From SZUA-36 sp963727635 (GTDB taxonomy: Bacteria; Pseudomonadota; Gammaproteobacteria; Xanthomonadales; SZUA-36): DNA of 64,000 nt. Location: contig CAVSHP010000015.1 in the NCBI GenBank assembly GCA_963727635.1, positions 1 to 64,000 of the forward strand, written 5' to 3'. The notes beneath the pieces are model-generated. The model worked only from the letters and a program-made list of their open reading frames with translations. It did not search any database and was not told the DNA's origin. The position numbers and the translations under genes were made by a program. Positions 21,436 to 30,079 of this stretch are shown here, piece after piece. Position 1 is the stretch's first letter. Every line of letters begins with the position of its first letter.

Positions 21436-21913
21436 GGTGCTTCAGTTTGACGTATTGCCGCCAGGGATGCACCCGGGGAAATTTCACCGGCGGCCATGAT
21501 CTGGATCAAGGCTTTGCTTCCGGTGACTGGAAAAGGAATTTAAAGTGCGTAAAATGATCGGCATATGAGGGCGTTTGGTTGAGTCGATATAGTTTTTTAG
21601 CTGTAAAAAAACTGTAAAATAGCGCATATATCGGTAGGGTTGGGTATAATCCGCCTTTGAACAAGGCAACTGACTTGGTAAGGTTGTCGTTGTACTCGCT
21701 TTCAGTGAAGTGCCATTATGATATATAGGTGCCAAAAAAAGCAGGGTGAATTACATAAAATTAGCGAATTTGTAAGTTAAATCTGCGAGAATAAATTTAA
21801 AAAGCGCGGTTAGGGGGCTGTTTTGGCTTATCTAAATTTGTTTGAGCAGAAGCCAATAACTTTAAAATAGAGGCCTACGTGGTGGTATTCAAATACTCTT
21901 TGATGAGTGCAAA
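21436..21913. other. AT-rich intergenic region before the ceramide-type cluster
   Basis: About 480 bases without a supported gene, clearly richer in A and T than its surroundings. The part from 21560 is probably the promoter and leader of the acyl-AMP ligase operon. A TATAAT lies in GGGTATAATCC near 21645, but no good -35 hexamer stands 17 bases before it. I see no tRNA, riboswitch or strong terminator. Confidence 0.4.
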
Positions 21914-21925
21914 TTGCACGGTAGT

Positions 21926-23701
21926 ATGGTGAACATGAAGTACATGACGCCAACTCCAGCCAATACTAATTTGCCTGTAAAAATTGCCCCGTACACCAAC
22001 CTGGTGGATGCGCTGGAGTACGCAGCGCGAGGTGACACAGGTTTTAACTTTTACGATGGACGTGGTGAGCTTTCCGCGGTCCTTTCGTATGCAGATTTGC
22101 GCGATGAGGCCAAAGTGATCGCCCGGCGGTTGCTCAGCCTTGGCTGCGAGCGCGGCGCGCGGGTCGGCATCATTGCGGAAACGGAACCGATGTTCCACCG
22201 CTTCTTTTTTGCCTGTCAATATGCGGGTTTGGTTCCCGTAGCGCTGCCTGCGGGTATCCAGTTGGGTGCGCATGGCGCATACGTGAGCCAGGTCAGGCGC
22301 ATGCTGAAAAGCTGTGGCGCGTCAATCGTTGTCGCCCCCGATACGCATGCCAATTTCATGGCTGAGGCCGTTGAAGGTCTTGATCTGCTGATGGCCGGCA
22401 GACAGGCCGATTTCGATCTTCTGCCCGAGGCGGATGTCGAGTTTGAACCATTGGGCGAGAACGACCCGGCCTACCTCCAATATACCTCGGGCAGCACGAG
22501 CTTCCCGCGTGGCGTGGAAGTGACCCAAAAGACCGTATTGAACAACCTGATGGAAATCGCCCGTTACGGCCTGAAACTGAACGCAAACGACCGCTTCGTT
22601 TCGTGGCTGCCCTTCTATCATGACATGGGCCTGGTTGGTTTTATCCTGGTGCCGTTGATCGGACAGCTGTCTGTTGACTATCTTGGTTCACGCACCTTTG
22701 CCATGCGGCCGAGGTTGTGGTTGAAGATATTGTCGGATCACGGTGGCACGATTTCTTCAGCGCCAACTTTTGGTTATGCCCTGTGTGCAAAACGTTTACG
22801 GCCTTCCGATCTGGAAGGTTACGACCTCAGCAACTGGCGGGCAGCCTGCGTCGGCGCCGAGCGCATCAATCCCGAACCATTACTGGAATTCGCGACTATC
22901 CTCAAGCCCTGCGGTTTTGACCAGAATGCCTATGTCGCCTGCTACGGTATGGCCGAATGTGTGCTGGCCACCAGTTTCGCACCATTGGGTGAAGGTCTGA
23001 ATGTCGATGTGGTCGACAGAAAAATCATGGCCGACACGGGCGAAGCCAGACCGTCAGATGGTGATGCCTTGTCCACTTCCGAATATGTGGATTGTGGCAA
23101 ATTATTGCCCGGCTTTGAGTTTTCGGTCCTCGATGACAAAGGTGTCGAAATGCCGAATCGTCACTGCGGACATGTCTATTTGAAGGGTCCCAGCGTGATG
23201 CGTGGCTATTTTCACGATGAGAAATCCACATCTGAAGTACTGTCGAAAGACGGTTGGCTCAACACCGGCGATATCGGTTACCGTATCGATGACCACCTCG
23301 TCATCACCTCGCGCAGCAAGGACGTCATCATCATCAAGGGACGGAATATCTGGCCCTATGACCTGGAAGTGCTGGCACAGCAAACCTGCGGCGTTAAGCT
23401 GGGTGGTGTCGCAGCATTTTCAGTCAGTACCGACAGCAAGGAAGAACAGGCCGTTCTGGTCGTTGAAACCAAGGAAAAGGACGCTGACAGCCGTCAAAAC
23501 ATCATTGAAGAAATCAACAGCTCCATCCATGCCCATTTTGGCATCAATGTACTGATTGACCTGACCCCGAGGGGAACCTTGCCAAGAACCTCTTCCGGTA
23601 AGCTTTCGAGATCCCAGTCCAAGCAGGACTATCTCGCGCGTAAAACCTTGCTGGATGTAGAGCAATCAGCGACCCGGGTTGGCGATACGCTGCCCGCCTG
23701 A
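21926..23701 (+). CDS. Fatty acyl-AMP/acyl-ACP ligase, ceramide-type cluster
   Basis: ANL-superfamily adenylate-forming enzyme of about 590 residues. The ATP-binding P-loop is LQYTSGSTSFPRGVEV. The later core motifs are YGMAECVLA, GWLNTGDIGY and the hinge ITSRSKDVIIIKGRN. The last resembles fatty acyl-AMP ligases, which load a carrier protein rather than CoA. A gene for a single acyl carrier protein follows two genes later. The same set (ligase, NAD-epimerase, ACP, Spt) is known in Caulobacter ceramide synthesis, where the ligase supplies acyl-ACP. I chose ATG 21926; ATG 21935 and a TTG at 21914 are alternatives. It overlaps the next gene by 23 bases. Confidence 0.85.
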   Translation: MVNMKYMTPTPANTNLPVKIAPYTNLVDALEYAARGDTGFNFYDGRGELSAVLSYADLRDEAKVIARRLLSLGCERGARVGIIAETEPMFHRFFFACQYAGLVPVALPAGIQLGAHGAYVSQVRRMLKSCGASIVVAPDTHANFMAEAVEGLDLLMAGRQADFDLLPEADVEFEPLGENDPAYLQYTSGSTSFPRGVEVTQKTVLNNLMEIARYGLKLNANDRFVSWLPFYHDMGLVGFILVPLIGQLSVDYLGSRTFAMRPRLWLKILSDHGGTISSAPTFGYALCAKRLRPSDLEGYDLSNWRAACVGAERINPEPLLEFATILKPCGFDQNAYVACYGMAECVLATSFAPLGEGLNVDVVDRKIMADTGEARPSDGDALSTSEYVDCGKLLPGFEFSVLDDKGVEMPNRHCGHVYLKGPSVMRGYFHDEKSTSEVLSKDGWLNTGDIGYRIDDHLVITSRSKDVIIIKGRNIWPYDLEVLAQQTCGVKLGGVAAFSVSTDSKEEQAVLVVETKEKDADSRQNIIEEINSSIHAHFGINVLIDLTPRGTLPRTSSGKLSRSQSKQDYLARKTLLDVEQSATRVGDTLPA

Positions 23702-24638
23702 TTTGCAGGCGTCACCCTCAGCAGTATTTATCACAGGCGCTACCGGCTTTGTCGGCCAGCGCCTTGTATCCGGAATCCTTCAACAGGGCGTCCACGTACG
23801 GGCGATGATCCGTCCCGGAAAAAACACCGATGACAGGCTTCCCGGCACCTGCGAGCAGATTCCAGTAAGCCTCGGCGACGTTGATCAGCTTGCTGCCGCC
23901 GTTGCAGGCTGCAGTGCGGTGGTTTATTGCGCGGGCAGTGTCAGGGGCCGTTCGGCGGCGGACTTCAATGCCGCGAATGTCGCGGGCGTCAAAGCCATGC
24001 TGGAAGCACTGGAACGCACGGACAATGCGCCGCACCTGCTGCTGATATCTTCGCTCGCGGCGAGCAGACCGGAACTGTCTGACTATGCCTTTAGCAAATA
24101 TGAAGGGGAGCAGGTTCTACTGGGCAATACAAAGTTGCCATGGACCATCATACGACCACCCGCCCTCTATGGTCCGGGCGACAAGGAAATGTTGCCGTTA
24201 TTGAAGATGATCAGACGTGGCTTGCTCGCGCACGCCGGTCCCGTCGGTCAGAAATTGTCATTGCTGCACGTGGATGACCTGGTCAGCGCGGTGATCCGCT
24301 GGTTATCAGCACCACAAAAGTGTCTGCACAAAACCTATGCCATCGATGATGGCACCGCGGGTGGATATGACTGGATGAGCATAGGCGAGGCCGTCAGTGA
24401 AGGAAAATTCCGGGTGCTGCGCGTACCACGATTTCTTCTGCAGGGTGCCGCCCGCCTGAACATGCTTTTTTCAGCGCTGCTTGGTTATGCACCCATGCTG
24501 TCACCGGGCAAAGTGCGCGAACTGGTGCAGGCGGAATGGCTCTGTGACAACAGTGCATTTACGCAAGCCACCGGTTGGCAACCACAGTTGAATTTGCAGC
24601 AGGGAGCACAGCAGTTGTTCGCCCAAAAAAACCGGTAA
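23679..24638 (+). CDS. NAD(P)-dependent epimerase/reductase, CerR-like
   Basis: Extended short-chain dehydrogenase of 319 residues. The Rossmann glycine motif is FITGATGFVGQRL, and the catalytic Tyr-Lys pair is in DYAFSKYEGE. The active-site Ser would be in LLISSLAASRP, and IIRPPALYGPGD is typical of NAD-dependent epimerases. In Caulobacter the equivalent cluster gene product (CerR) reduces the ketone of the oxidised ceramide. By position between the acyl ligase and the ACP I infer the same reaction. No residue proves the substrate; a nucleotide-sugar epimerase is the main alternative, made less likely by the cluster. Confidence 0.75.
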   Translation: MAIRCPPDLQASPSAVFITGATGFVGQRLVSGILQQGVHVRAMIRPGKNTDDRLPGTCEQIPVSLGDVDQLAAAVAGCSAVVYCAGSVRGRSAADFNAANVAGVKAMLEALERTDNAPHLLLISSLAASRPELSDYAFSKYEGEQVLLGNTKLPWTIIRPPALYGPGDKEMLPLLKMIRRGLLAHAGPVGQKLSLLHVDDLVSAVIRWLSAPQKCLHKTYAIDDGTAGGYDWMSIGEAVSEGKFRVLRVPRFLLQGAARLNMLFSALLGYAPMLSPGKVRELVQAEWLCDNSAFTQATGWQPQLNLQQGAQQLFAQKNR

Positions 24639-24728
24639 ATCGTCCCATTGCGATATGCAACTAACGCATAATCTTCCATCCTGGGCTACAATTCCCCACT
24701 CTTGTGAGCGTAACCAGGCGGAGCCTAA

Positions 24729-24998
24729 ATGAACAATTCGAAAGACGCAGTGGGCGAAAAGCTCGCTGAAATCCTGACCAGTTATCTCAAGACTAACTGG
24801 GCGGATTCGCCCTCGAGCAACAAGACGATTACACCGGCCACCAACATGGTGACGGAGTTGCAACTCGATTCCTTCCAGGTCATGGAGTTCATGCTGGAAG
24901 TCGAAGACCACTATGACATCGCCATCGATCTGGACAGCCTGTCAAACATCCACACCATCTATGACCTCGCGGGCGTTGTCATAGCGCATCAGGATTAG
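24729..24998 (+). CDS. Dedicated acyl carrier protein
   Basis: An 89-residue acidic helical protein. The phosphopantetheine attachment Ser is in ELQLDSFQVMEFM, a variant of the DSL motif with Phe after the Ser. Such variants are usual in specialised ACPs, as opposed to the AcpP of fatty-acid synthesis. It lies 6 bases before the Spt gene and two genes after the acyl-AMP ligase. The likely role is to receive an acyl chain from the ligase and hand it to the oxoamine synthase. An AGGCGGAG ribosome-binding sequence precedes the ATG. Confidence 0.88.
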   Translation: MNNSKDAVGEKLAEILTSYLKTNWADSPSSNKTITPATNMVTELQLDSFQVMEFMLEVEDHYDIAIDLDSLSNIHTIYDLAGVVIAHQD

Positions 24999-25004
24999 CC
25001 AGGC

Positions 25005-26189
25005 ATGTCACTACTGGATAAGTTTTCTGTTGCAAGAGAATTAAAAGCGGGCCTGGAGAACGCCGGTCAGAATCCCACCGGTGTCGTCTTCGACAGGCTT
25101 AATTCGGCCACCGAAGGTGTCGTCGAGGGCCGCACGACCATACTCGCGGGCACCAACAATTACCTGGGTCTGACCTTTAACCCGGACTGCATCGCGGCCG
25201 GCGTTGCCGCCATGCAAGCACAGGGCACCGGCACCACCGGGTCACGCATGGCCAATGGCAGTTATGCGTCACACGGTGCGCTGGAAGCCGAATTGGCAGA
25301 TTTCTTCGGTTGTTCAAACGCGATGGTGTTTTCAACCGGTTACGCCGCCAATCTCGGTGTTTTGAGCGCCTTGCTGGGTAAGGATGATGCGGTGCTGCTC
25401 GATTCGGATGCCCACGCAAGCCTTTACGATGGCTGTCGTATGAGCGAAGCGGATATTTACCGCTTCAAGCACAACGACGTGCAGAGTCTCGAACGGCGTA
25501 TCGCCCGCCTGGGTGAGCGTGCCGGCCGTTGCCTGATTGTCGTCGAGGGTTTGTACAGCGTATTGGGCGATTGCGCACCATTGAAGGAGATCGTGGCCAT
25601 CAAGGAGCGCTATGGCGCGCAGCTGTTGGTCGACGAGGCGCATTCGCTGGGTGTTTTTGGCGAACGCGGTTGCGGTGTGGCCGAGATGCAGGGCGTCCTG
25701 GACAAGGTGGATTTTATCGTTGGCACCTTCAGCAAGAGCCTGGGTGCGATGGGTGGATTTTGCGCCAGCCAGCACGATGTACTGGGCCTGTTCCGATACG
25801 TATCCCGGCCATTCATGTTCACGGCCTCCCCCAGTCCTGCGGTGATGGCCACGACCCGTGAGGCCTTGCGGCAGCTACGTACAAACCCGCGGCTAAAGGA
25901 AACCCTGTGGTCGAATGCAAGACGGCTTTACGCCGGTTTACAGGAGCTTGGTTTCGAACTCGGCCCCGAGGTCAGCCCGGTCATCGCGATCCGTTGCCAG
26001 GACCGGACCTCGGCGCTGGCCCAGTGGAACCGGCTGTTGCAGGCCGGTGTATACGTCAACATGATGCTGCCCCCGGCGACACCCGGCGGTGGGAGTTACC
26101 TGCGTTGCAGTGTCAGCGCTGCCCACACGCCTGAACAGATCACGACGATCATCGAAAAGTTTGCGGAGCTGCAAAAATCTGCCGGGTGA
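25005..26189 (+). CDS. spt: Serine palmitoyltransferase-like alpha-oxoamine synthase
   Basis: PLP enzyme of 394 residues in the family of Spt, KBL, BioF and HemA. The internal aldimine Lys is in VGTFSKSLGAMGGFC; the GGFC continuation is typical of serine palmitoyltransferases. The cofactor-stacking His is in NGSYASHGALE and the PLP Asp/His pair in LLVDEAHSLGVFGERG. The substrate loop MMLPPATPGGGSYLRC near the C-terminus again matches Spt, which usually has PPATP. With the adjacent ACP and acyl ligase, the likely reaction is condensation of L-serine with an acyl-ACP to a 3-keto long-chain base. BioF or KBL activity is less likely: no bio or tdh genes are near. The frame is intact. Confidence 0.82.
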   Translation: MSLLDKFSVARELKAGLENAGQNPTGVVFDRLNSATEGVVEGRTTILAGTNNYLGLTFNPDCIAAGVAAMQAQGTGTTGSRMANGSYASHGALEAELADFFGCSNAMVFSTGYAANLGVLSALLGKDDAVLLDSDAHASLYDGCRMSEADIYRFKHNDVQSLERRIARLGERAGRCLIVVEGLYSVLGDCAPLKEIVAIKERYGAQLLVDEAHSLGVFGERGCGVAEMQGVLDKVDFIVGTFSKSLGAMGGFCASQHDVLGLFRYVSRPFMFTASPSPAVMATTREALRQLRTNPRLKETLWSNARRLYAGLQELGFELGPEVSPVIAIRCQDRTSALAQWNRLLQAGVYVNMMLPPATPGGGSYLRCSVSAAHTPEQITTIIEKFAELQKSAG

Positions 26190-26248
26190 AGGCTTACCCC
26201 TAAGAGCGAATCGCAGGCTCCTAAGCTGACTACCCGCTCCAGTAGCGA

Positions 26249-26953
26249 ATTCCAGCAATGATCTATACCCAGGGCCAGGCAACATCGGGAAACAGCTGAA
26301 CCGACGGAGGTGCAAGGACCCGGCAGGTGCTTGCTGCCTGTGCTCACTGGCCAGCGGTCCCGGATCAAGATCCGGGACTGCCCTCGCAGCCAGCCGGATC
26401 AAAACCCGAACATTGCACCAGAATCCCTGCCCTGGCTTGTCCAGACACGCCTCAGCTTGGGCTTCCTTCAAGACGTAGCTAAGGCTACGTCATTCAGTCC
26501 AGCCCGGCGCCGAGACGCACCTGGTCTACGCCATCATCAGGAATTCTGGTGCAATGTTCGGGTTACGGGACCGGCCTCACAGTACATCCTGTACTGGTCG
26601 GCCTCGATCGGGCTTCCCGCCCGATCGCCCCTAATCCGTCCGGCTACTCGGCGCTTCAAAGTTCGCCCAGCCAGCAACCACCTGCCGGGTCTGAACCAGT
26701 GTGCACGCCTTTCAGCTGAAAAGCTCAGCAGGCCGGGTGGTATTCACTGCCCATTTATCCGCCGAAGACGGGATTTCGCCCGGGGCGATTTTCAGGAAGA
26801 AAATCGAGAGCTGACGGTACAGGGATGTACCGCCAGCGCGGTCCCGATCAGGCGGAATCCTGGCTGAGGGTAGCCCGCAGGGCCGGATAAGGCTGGGCAG
26901 TGAAGACCACCCGGCCTGTTGAGCGTACGGACTCAAAGGAAACCACAAAATGT
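26249..26953 (-). repeat. Composite palindromic repeat, copy B (inverted, interrupted)
   Basis: Reverse-orientation copy of the repeat at 10078 and 36905. Module 1 lies at 26723-26924 with its ~31-bp inverted ends. Module 2 spans 26318-26690 and is split by a 160-bp insertion at 26404-26563. The hairpins GCGCTGGCGGTAC/GTACCGTCAGCTC, CGATCGGGC/GCCCGATCG, CAGTACA/TGTACTG and TCCCGGATC/GATCCGGGA are all preserved. The copy fills the gap between the convergent spt and Tam41-like genes. The bases outside it (26190-26248) hold nothing I recognise. Confidence 0.9.
26404..26563. mobile_element. 160-bp MITE-like element inside repeat copy B
   Basis: The ends are perfect 21-bp inverted repeats, containing CCCGAACATTGCACCAGAAT at the left (26404-26424) and its complement at the right (26543-26563). 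The element interrupts sequence continuous in the other two repeat copies (GGATC then TTAACGGGACC), so it is a later insertion. The centre has a hairpin GACGTAG/CTACGTC near 26472-26491 and no gene. The same termini bound a second element at 44547-44691. No clear target duplication is visible. Confidence 0.8.
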
Positions 26954-26978
26954 CCAAAACCTAGCCGGAATTTGACAC

Positions 26979-27914
26979 TTACCGGAAAGCACCCTGGCGG
27001 TAGAGTTTCCATAACAGGGGCCAGGCGAAAATCAACGGATGTTTGAGCTGTCGTGGAGTTGGTTCGATGTATAAACCGGAGTGGCTCTCGATTTTCCACA
27101 ACAGGTACTCCAGTGGTTCATTGAACGTGAACGCCGCCTTGACCAGGCGCAGCATCGACAGCAGTTTTCCCTGTACGCGTCGCACCCACCAGGTGAACGA
27201 AGACAGCTTCCTGGAGGACGCACTGCTCAGGTTTTGATACAGGTTGTTGGTATCCGTTTGTGTGAGTTCAGGTTCCGTCAGTGCAAATGCGCTCGTGACA
27301 GCGTCGTAGCGGGCTGGATCAAAGGTGTATATTGATTCGCCGCGGTCGCTGCTCTCGGTCCGCAATTCACATTGATAGGTCAGCGCCAGGCCGCGCGTCC
27401 AAAGTTCGGCACTGCTGAAGTGCTCTCCCATGGCGGGTAAAACGCGTTGGATAAATGTCGTAGATGCGCTATTCAAAGCCTCTTCGAGGGCAGACCGGCT
27501 TGCCTCATCCCTGACGTACAGAATTTCACAGGGTTGCGCAAATCGCGCCCAAAAATAGGAATGAAAGTCCTTGCGCATGGATTTGTGAAAACGGCTCAGC
27601 GTCAAGAGTGCGTATTTCGCCCTCAGCCCGGCACCGCCTGTTTCCGGGCTGCCCTGGTGGATGTGATAGACGTTGGGTGGCAGCAGGCTGCACATCCATC
27701 CCTGCCAGGCTGAATCAAGCGTGTGGTAATCTTCAACCAGCACATAAAAATCCAGCATGGTGTCTCTTTTGCCGCGTAGCCAGGATCCATACACCAGGAT
27801 TGCCAGCAGTGCTTCACCGTGTTTCTGCCTGATTTCTTCGATTAAGGATTGAATACCCGGGTCTTTGCGGGGTTCCGTCTGCCTGTCTTCGCTATCGCTG
27901 ATATTCGCGGTCAT
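26979..27914 (-). CDS. Nucleotidyltransferase-fold protein, Tam41-like
   Basis: A 311-residue protein with an N-terminal nucleotidyltransferase signature: LAILVYGSWLRGKRDTMLDFYVLVED, read as a GS motif followed by the acidic D-x-D-like pair (shown in two parts: VYGSWLRGK and TMLDFYVLVED). The spacing and the following PPNVYHIHQG resemble mitochondrial Tam41, a CTP:phosphatidate cytidylyltransferase, but this is by eye. It stands convergent to spt across repeat copy B. In a lipid cluster a cytidylyltransferase acting on a phospholipid or phosphorylated ceramide would make sense; that substrate is inference. The frame is intact. I see no signal peptide. Confidence 0.55.
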   Translation of the reverse strand: MTANISDSEDRQTEPRKDPGIQSLIEEIRQKHGEALLAILVYGSWLRGKRDTMLDFYVLVEDYHTLDSAWQGWMCSLLPPNVYHIHQGSPETGGAGLRAKYALLTLSRFHKSMRKDFHSYFWARFAQPCEILYVRDEASRSALEEALNSASTTFIQRVLPAMGEHFSSAELWTRGLALTYQCELRTESSDRGESIYTFDPARYDAVTSAFALTEPELTQTDTNNLYQNLSSASSRKLSSFTWWVRRVQGKLLSMLRLVKAAFTFNEPLEYLLWKIESHSGLYIEPTPRQLKHPLIFAWPLLWKLYRQGAFR

Positions 27915-28096
27915 CCGTCGGGCGCTTCAAGTTTGTCGCGCCTGGGGGAACTTTTAGAAACAAGCGCGTAAATGGTCATGTTATATTGCAAACCGGATCA
28001 ATGGTGAGAAAGCCGCACGGCGGTTTTTTGGGTTTCTATGCAAGACCGGATTATAGACAGTGCCGTATACATCAGCAAAGACAAGGATGTATCTGC

Positions 28097-28996
28097 GTGC
28101 GTCTGATTCACCTGACCGATCCTCATCTGAGCACGCTGGAGGGTGTCAATCTATCATCGCTGCTGGGAAAACGCCTGTCCGGTTACCTGTCATGGCAAAA
28201 GAACCGGCGTCATCAGTTCCTGCCGGAAGTGCTCGAATGCCTGGTGGCGGCGGTCAGGGCGGAAAATGCCGATCAGATTCTGTTGACCGGTGACCTGGTG
28301 CAGATCGGCCTGGCGGCAGAAATCACACAGGCGGCAGAATGGCTGGCCGCCCTGGAAAGCCCCGAAAAGGTCATGCTGGTGCCCGGAAATCATGACATTT
28401 ATACCGGCGGAAGTGCCGGGACGGTGTTCAAATCCTGGTCGGAATACCTGTTTCAATCCGCGACGCCGGCAGTATCCGCAGGTGTGGCGGATCAATACCC
28501 GGTGGTTCGCAGGCTGGGGAAATTCAATTTGATCGGGCTGACAACGGCCTGCGCTACACCGGTCTTCATGGCCAGCGGCAAATTGGGTCGGGAGCAGTTA
28601 CAGCGACTGGAAACATTGCTGCAACAGGCCGCCCGGGAGGGACAAATGGTGGTGTTATTGATCCACCATCCGCCGCTGCCGGGAATGGCTCACTGGCGTA
28701 AGGCGCTCGCCGATGCCGGGGCCCTCGAGGCGGTATTGAGGCAGCATCCGCCGGTAATGATTTTTTACGGTCATATGCACCATAACCGCGAGCAGCAATG
28801 GGGCGAAACCCGGATGTACTGTACTGCGGCCGCGTCCAGCAGCAGCGATGCTTCCTACCGCGTGATTGACATCGAGGAGCAGGACGATCGCTGGTCTTTT
28901 CGCATGAGCCTGAAAACGCTGGATGTTGAAAACACCGGGGAAGCGGGGTTTGTGACGATAGACGAGCAATCCTGGCAGCTTGCAAAAGCGCCCTGA
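28097..28996 (+). CDS. Calcineurin-like metallophosphoesterase
   Basis: Metal-dependent phosphatase of about 299 residues. The binuclear metal site motifs are present in order: LTDPHL (D-x-H), ILLTGDLVQ (GD), VPGNHDIY (GNHD), LLIHHPP (H) and FYGHMHHN (GHxH). The family includes 3',5'-cAMP phosphodiesterase CpdA and the lipid-A pyrophosphatase LpxH. I set the start at GTG 28097, just before RLIHLTDPHL, with AAGGA upstream; the frame is open further upstream but the extra residues look non-coding. It lies between a cytidylyltransferase-like gene and lptG. A role in cleaving a nucleotide-linked lipid intermediate is possible but not shown. Confidence 0.8.
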   Translation: MRLIHLTDPHLSTLEGVNLSSLLGKRLSGYLSWQKNRRHQFLPEVLECLVAAVRAENADQILLTGDLVQIGLAAEITQAAEWLAALESPEKVMLVPGNHDIYTGGSAGTVFKSWSEYLFQSATPAVSAGVADQYPVVRRLGKFNLIGLTTACATPVFMASGKLGREQLQRLETLLQQAAREGQMVVLLIHHPPLPGMAHWRKALADAGALEAVLRQHPPVMIFYGHMHHNREQQWGETRMYCTAAASSSSDASYRVIDIEEQDDRWSFRMSLKTLDVENTGEAGFVTIDEQSWQLAKAP

Positions 28997-29005
28997 CCTG
29001 TCACG

Positions 29006-30079
29006 TCACAGCTTGTGGTGGCGTATTGCCAAAATCGCCACCGCCATCAGGATGAAAGGCGGCGTCAGGATAAGCAACGAGGGGTTCAGACCGAGGATGC
29101 CGGCCAGGTGGCCGCTGAGTTGCTGGAGCAGGTAAAAGCCGATCCCGATCAGACCGCCGGTCAATGCGCGCTGGCTGGCCGAGACCGTCCGGACTGAACC
29201 AAGCAGCAAGGGCAGGGACATCAGCGCCATCGCCATTAAACTTGGCAACAGGCTGATCTGCTGCCAGAGCACGATTTCGTAACGGTGTGTATCCAGCTTA
29301 TTTTGCTTGAGATTCGAAATGGTTTTTAGCAAATCACTGGGCGCCAGTGCCTCAAGCGGCAAAATCAACGCGGCGGCCTGGTCGGCCGAAAGCAGGGCAT
29401 TCCATTGCATATTGGCGCGTTTCGTCTCAAACACCTGGCCGTCCTTGAAGCGGCTTTCCAGCACGTTGATCAACAACCAGTTCTGCTGTTCGATATAAAG
29501 CGCGCTGGATGCCTGGATCAGCTGTGTCAGGCGGCCGCGCTCATCGGTCGTGTAAATTTCGACGTCGGCGAGGGTGCGTTCGGACTCTACCTTTTTGACA
29601 CGGATAAAATATTTTTCATTGCGCGTCCAGATCGCTTTGGCATGGCCGGTCATGGCGCCTTCTTCCTGCGTTGTCTGTGCGCGCAAGGTGGCTGCCTCAT
29701 GTTCAAATCCGGGTACCACGAAGAACTGCAAGACGGTTATGAAAGCACATAAAAAAAGCGCCAGCACCGCCACGGTCTGCGTGATACGCTGTTTTGATAT
29801 CCCCGCGGTACGGATGGCGATGAGTTCGCGGTAATTGGCCATCGCCCCCAGCCCGATCAGACCGCCGAGCAGGGTGCTGACAGGTAACAGTTCCACAATC
29901 CGCTTGGGCGTGGTCAGGAATACCACCATCAGTGCGTCGGCCAGCGTGAAGCCGCCTCTGCCCACGTCTTCGAGTTCATCGGCAAGTGACATGAAGCTGA
30001 ACAGGGCCAGTAACAGCAACAGTGCCGGTATGATGCCGATCACGAACTGCGTCATGATATAGCGGTCAATCTTGAGCAC
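29006..30079 (-). CDS. lptG: LPS-export permease LptG-like
   Basis: YjgP/YjgQ-family inner-membrane permease of 357 residues, the partner of LptF and the ATPase LptB. Membrane helices lie near residues 10-30, 60-80, 100-125, 280-300, 310-330 and 335-352. A periplasmic beta-jellyroll domain lies between the third and fourth. MSLADELEDVGRGG and AIRTAGISKQRI match the family. Its start overlaps the lptF stop by 14 bases, so the two are one transcript. Unlike the usual arrangement they do not flank pepA but stand beside ceramide-type genes. It may be the only LptG of the genome or a paralogue for another lipid. Confidence 0.85.
   Translation of the reverse strand: MLKIDRYIMTQFVIGIIPALLLLLALFSFMSLADELEDVGRGGFTLADALMVVFLTTPKRIVELLPVSTLLGGLIGLGAMANYRELIAIRTAGISKQRITQTVAVLALFLCAFITVLQFFVVPGFEHEAATLRAQTTQEEGAMTGHAKAIWTRNEKYFIRVKKVESERTLADVEIYTTDERGRLTQLIQASSALYIEQQNWLLINVLESRFKDGQVFETKRANMQWNALLSADQAAALILPLEALAPSDLLKTISNLKQNKLDTHRYEIVLWQQISLLPSLMAMALMSLPLLLGSVRTVSASQRALTGGLIGIGFYLLQQLSGHLAGILGLNPSLLILTPPFILMAVAILAIRHHKL

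Noticed and set aside
21560..21900. A tRNA or riboswitch in the AT-rich leader before the acyl-AMP ligase
   Set aside because: No cloverleaf or recognisable aptamer could be folded by eye; the T and A runs there do not follow a stable stem.
25005..26189. 2-amino-3-ketobutyrate CoA ligase or BioF
   Set aside because: No tdh or bio genes are near, the Lys motif continues as GGFC and the adjacent ACP and acyl-AMP ligase point to an acyl-ACP and serine condensation.
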